Origin: CAXMQS01 sp036446035
GTDB lineage: Bacteria; Actinomycetota; Acidimicrobiia; Spongiisociales; JAOTWH01
DNA: 6,942 nucleotides
Reading direction: 5' to 3'
NCBI GenBank assembly: GCA_036446035.1
Contig: JAZFSG010000109.1
Coordinates: 1-6,942, forward strand
The notes under the pieces: model-generated
Seen by the model: only the letters and a program-made list of their open reading frames with translations
Told to the model about the DNA's origin: nothing
Databases searched by the model: none
Part shown: positions 5,885 through 6,942 of the stretch, piece by piece
How the letters are laid out: the number at the start of each line of letters is the position of its first letter
Numbering within the stretch: position 1 is the stretch's first letter
Position numbers and translations under genes: made by a program

Positions 5885-6501
5885 TAGGGCGTGTCGAACA
5901 GCCGGTCGCCCATGTCGCCGAGGCCAGGTCTGATGTAGTAGGTGTCGGTGAGACCATCGTCAAGCGACGCCGCGACGAGGCGGACGTCGGAGTGATCGGC
6001 CTCCAACCTCTCCACTCCTTCGGGAGCCACCACACAACACAGTGCGGTGATGTCGGTGCCTCCTGCCTCCTTGACGCGATCGATGGCCCACGACAGCGAG
6101 CCGCCCGTGGCCAGCATCGGCTCCAGGATCAGCACCCTGGCGTCGCCGATGACCGGGAACTTGACGTAGTACTCCTCCGGCTGCGCCGTCTCCTCGTTGC
6201 GCTGCACGCCGGCGTAGCCAACCTTGACGCCGGGCAGCAGGTCGACGACCGCGTCCAACATTCCAAGGCCGGCTCGCAGCACGGCAACCGCGACCATCTG
6301 CGGGAACCGGTAGCCGCTGGTGGCTTCGAGCGGCGTCTGCAGCGGGTACTCCGCGAGCTTGGCATCCTCGGTGGCGGTCTCAACGAGGTGGTAGGTAAGC
6401 CGGCGAGCCGCCGCACGAAATGCCTCGGGCTCCGTTCTCTCGTCGCGCAGGATGCTCAGGTAGTGGGCGGCAAGAGGATGGTCGACGACGGTGAACTGCA
6501 T
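5884..6501 (-). CDS. upp: Uracil phosphoribosyltransferase
   Basis: Upp converts uracil and PRPP to UMP for pyrimidine salvage. The 205-residue protein starts MQFTVVDHPLAAHYLSILRD, as in the family. It contains TPLEATSGYRF, VLRAGLGML (74-82), VGYAGVQRNEET, the PRPP loop LILEPMLATGGS (124-135) and the uracil-binding segment YYIRPGLGDMGDRLF (188-202). Glu127 replaces the Asp usual in the DPMLATG loop. I chose ATG 6501 over the in-frame ATG 6525. It fits the family start, and a -10-like TACGCT lies exactly 6 nt upstream with no Shine-Dalgarno, as expected for a leaderless mRNA. The upstream start would add eight residues without family support. It is the first gene of the upp-ATL-DJ-1 group and diverges from ffh. 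Confidence 0.96.
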   Translation of the reverse strand: MQFTVVDHPLAAHYLSILRDERTEPEAFRAAARRLTYHLVETATEDAKLAEYPLQTPLEATSGYRFPQMVAVAVLRAGLGMLDAVVDLLPGVKVGYAGVQRNEETAQPEEYYVKFPVIGDARVLILEPMLATGGSLSWAIDRVKEAGGTDITALCCVVAPEGVERLEADHSDVRLVAASLDDGLTDTYYIRPGLGDMGDRLFDTP

Positions 6502-6507
6502 GGGCGG

Positions 6508-6513
6508 AGCGTA
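6508..6513 (-). promoter_or_regulatory. Candidate -10 element of upp (leaderless)
   Basis: TACGCT on the minus strand fits TANNNT and ends 6 nt before ATG 6501, which would place the transcript start at or next to the A of the start codon. No -35 consensus is seen at 16-18 nt, as is common for actinobacterial leaderless promoters. Confidence 0.5.
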
Positions 6514-6544
6514 GCTGATGGTCATGAGCGGCTAGCTGCCGACC

Positions 6545-6563
6545 GCCCGTCCTCGGAACGGGC
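6545..6563. repeat. Inverted repeat between upp and ffh
   Basis: GCCCGT (6545-6550) and ACGGGC (6558-6563) are exact inverse complements separated by 7 bases. They sit between the two divergent promoter candidates, about 10 bp upstream of the ffh -10. They could be an operator or chance in GC-rich DNA. Confidence 0.4.
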
Positions 6564-6572
6564 CGTGATTCG

Positions 6573-6578
6573 TACACT
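6573..6578 (+). promoter_or_regulatory. Candidate -10 element of ffh (leaderless)
   Basis: TACACT fits TANNNT and is followed by six bases, CTCTCC, and then GTG 6585. No Shine-Dalgarno precedes the start, so transcription probably begins at or beside the start codon. No recognisable -35 is present. Confidence 0.6.
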
Positions 6579-6584
6579 CTCTCC

Positions 6585-6942
6585 GTGTTCGACACTCTCA
6601 CCAGCCGACTCAACGGCGTCTTCGACAAGCTGCGGTCCCGAGGTCGCCTGGACGAGAAGGCGATCGACGAGACACTGCGCGAGGTGCGGATGGCGCTTCT
6701 CGAGGCAGACGTCGCGGTTTCGGTCGCCAAGACCTTGCTAGGCCGTGTCAAAGAGCGGGCGCTGGACGCTGAGGTGCGCAAGAGCCTCACTCCCGGACAG
6801 CAGGTCATCAAGATCGTGCACGAGGAGCTGGTGACAACTCTCGGCGGATCGGCCTCCGAACTGGTCAAGCCGAAGACGCCGCCCCTGGTCATCCTGATGG
6901 TCGGACTGCAGGGTTCTGGAAAAACGACCACTGCCGCCAAGC
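6585..6942 (+). CDS. ffh: Signal recognition particle protein Ffh/SRP54 (N-terminal part)
   Basis: Ffh is the GTPase that, with 4.5S/SRP RNA and FtsY, brings nascent membrane proteins to the Sec translocon. The visible 119 residues begin MFDTLTSRLNGVFDKLR (GTG read as Met) and form the four-helix N domain, with LREVRMALLEADVAVSVAK (31-49) characteristic of SRP54. The linker SASELVKPKTPPLVILMVGL leads into the G domain, whose P-loop GLQGSGKT is complete at 107-114. The gene runs off the right edge, so the rest of the G domain and the RNA-binding M domain are not seen. GTG 6585 is chosen from the family start and the -10 element 6 nt before it. Confidence 0.97.
   Translation, partial: MFDTLTSRLNGVFDKLRSRGRLDEKAIDETLREVRMALLEADVAVSVAKTLLGRVKERALDAEVRKSLTPGQQVIKIVHEELVTTLGGSASELVKPKTPPLVILMVGLQGSGKTTTAAK

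Noticed and set aside
6502..6525. Alternative upp start at ATG 6525
   Set aside because: It adds eight residues that the family lacks and has no ribosome site. The -10-like TACGCT lies inside this stretch.
5755..6741. Long plus-strand open frame of 328 codons across ATL, upp and the start of ffh
   Set aside because: It is antisense to upp and in a different frame from ffh; the product is Arg-rich without motifs, typical of a GC shadow.
6380..6940. Minus-strand open frame opposite ffh
   Set aside because: Ffh on the plus strand has a clear N domain and P-loop. The opposite frame is Ser/Arg-rich and featureless.

Overview
The window looks like chromosomal DNA of a high-GC Gram-positive bacterium (Actinomycetota). 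The main evidence is the gene order xerC – whiG-type sigma factor – rpsB – tsf – pyrH – frr, which is the arrangement known from Streptomyces and relatives. Frequent GTG starts, strong G/C third-position bias, a short EF-Ts and apparent leaderless promoters agree with this. The proteins are clearly diverged from Streptomyces and Mycobacterium, so a deep lineage such as Acidimicrobiia is a reasonable guess, but the sequence alone does not prove it.

Region by region, the first 6501 bases are read almost entirely from the minus strand. From right to left they hold a compact set upp – alkyltransferase-like (ATL) – DJ-1/PfpI protein (6501 down to 5043), joined by 1- and 4-nt overlaps. After 59 bp comes xerC (4983–4090), which overlaps the WhiG/FliA-type sigma factor (4115–3315) by 26 nt. 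A 125-bp leader with two possible RNA hairpins and a weak promoter candidate then precedes the translation operon rpsB (3189–2296), tsf (2299–1685), pyrH (1688–984) and frr (970–428). The first three of these are joined by two successive GTGA stop/start overlaps. After 23 bp the operon continues into a partial gene (404–1) that encodes a strongly acidic, repetitive N-terminus. Its position suggests cdsA, but no catalytic domain is inside the window. On the right, ffh (signal recognition particle GTPase) starts at 6585 on the plus strand, diverges from upp and runs off the window.

Functionally, the operon supplies translation factors (S2, EF-Ts, ribosome recycling factor) together with UMP kinase. 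The divergent upp salvages uracil to UMP, the substrate of PyrH. XerC is a chromosome-dimer-resolution-type tyrosine recombinase. The two small genes behind upp encode a probable O6-alkylguanine-sensing ATL protein and a DJ-1/PfpI enzyme resembling isonitrile hydratases.

The window is mostly a conserved housekeeping locus and I see no mobile element, CRISPR array or obviously new system. The points most worth a second look are the paired leaderless promoter signature between upp and ffh (TANNNT exactly 6 nt before each start codon), the coupled upp–ATL–DJ-1 operon, the rpsB leader hairpins, and the acidic repeats at the left edge. There is no stretch longer than 300 bases without a gene.
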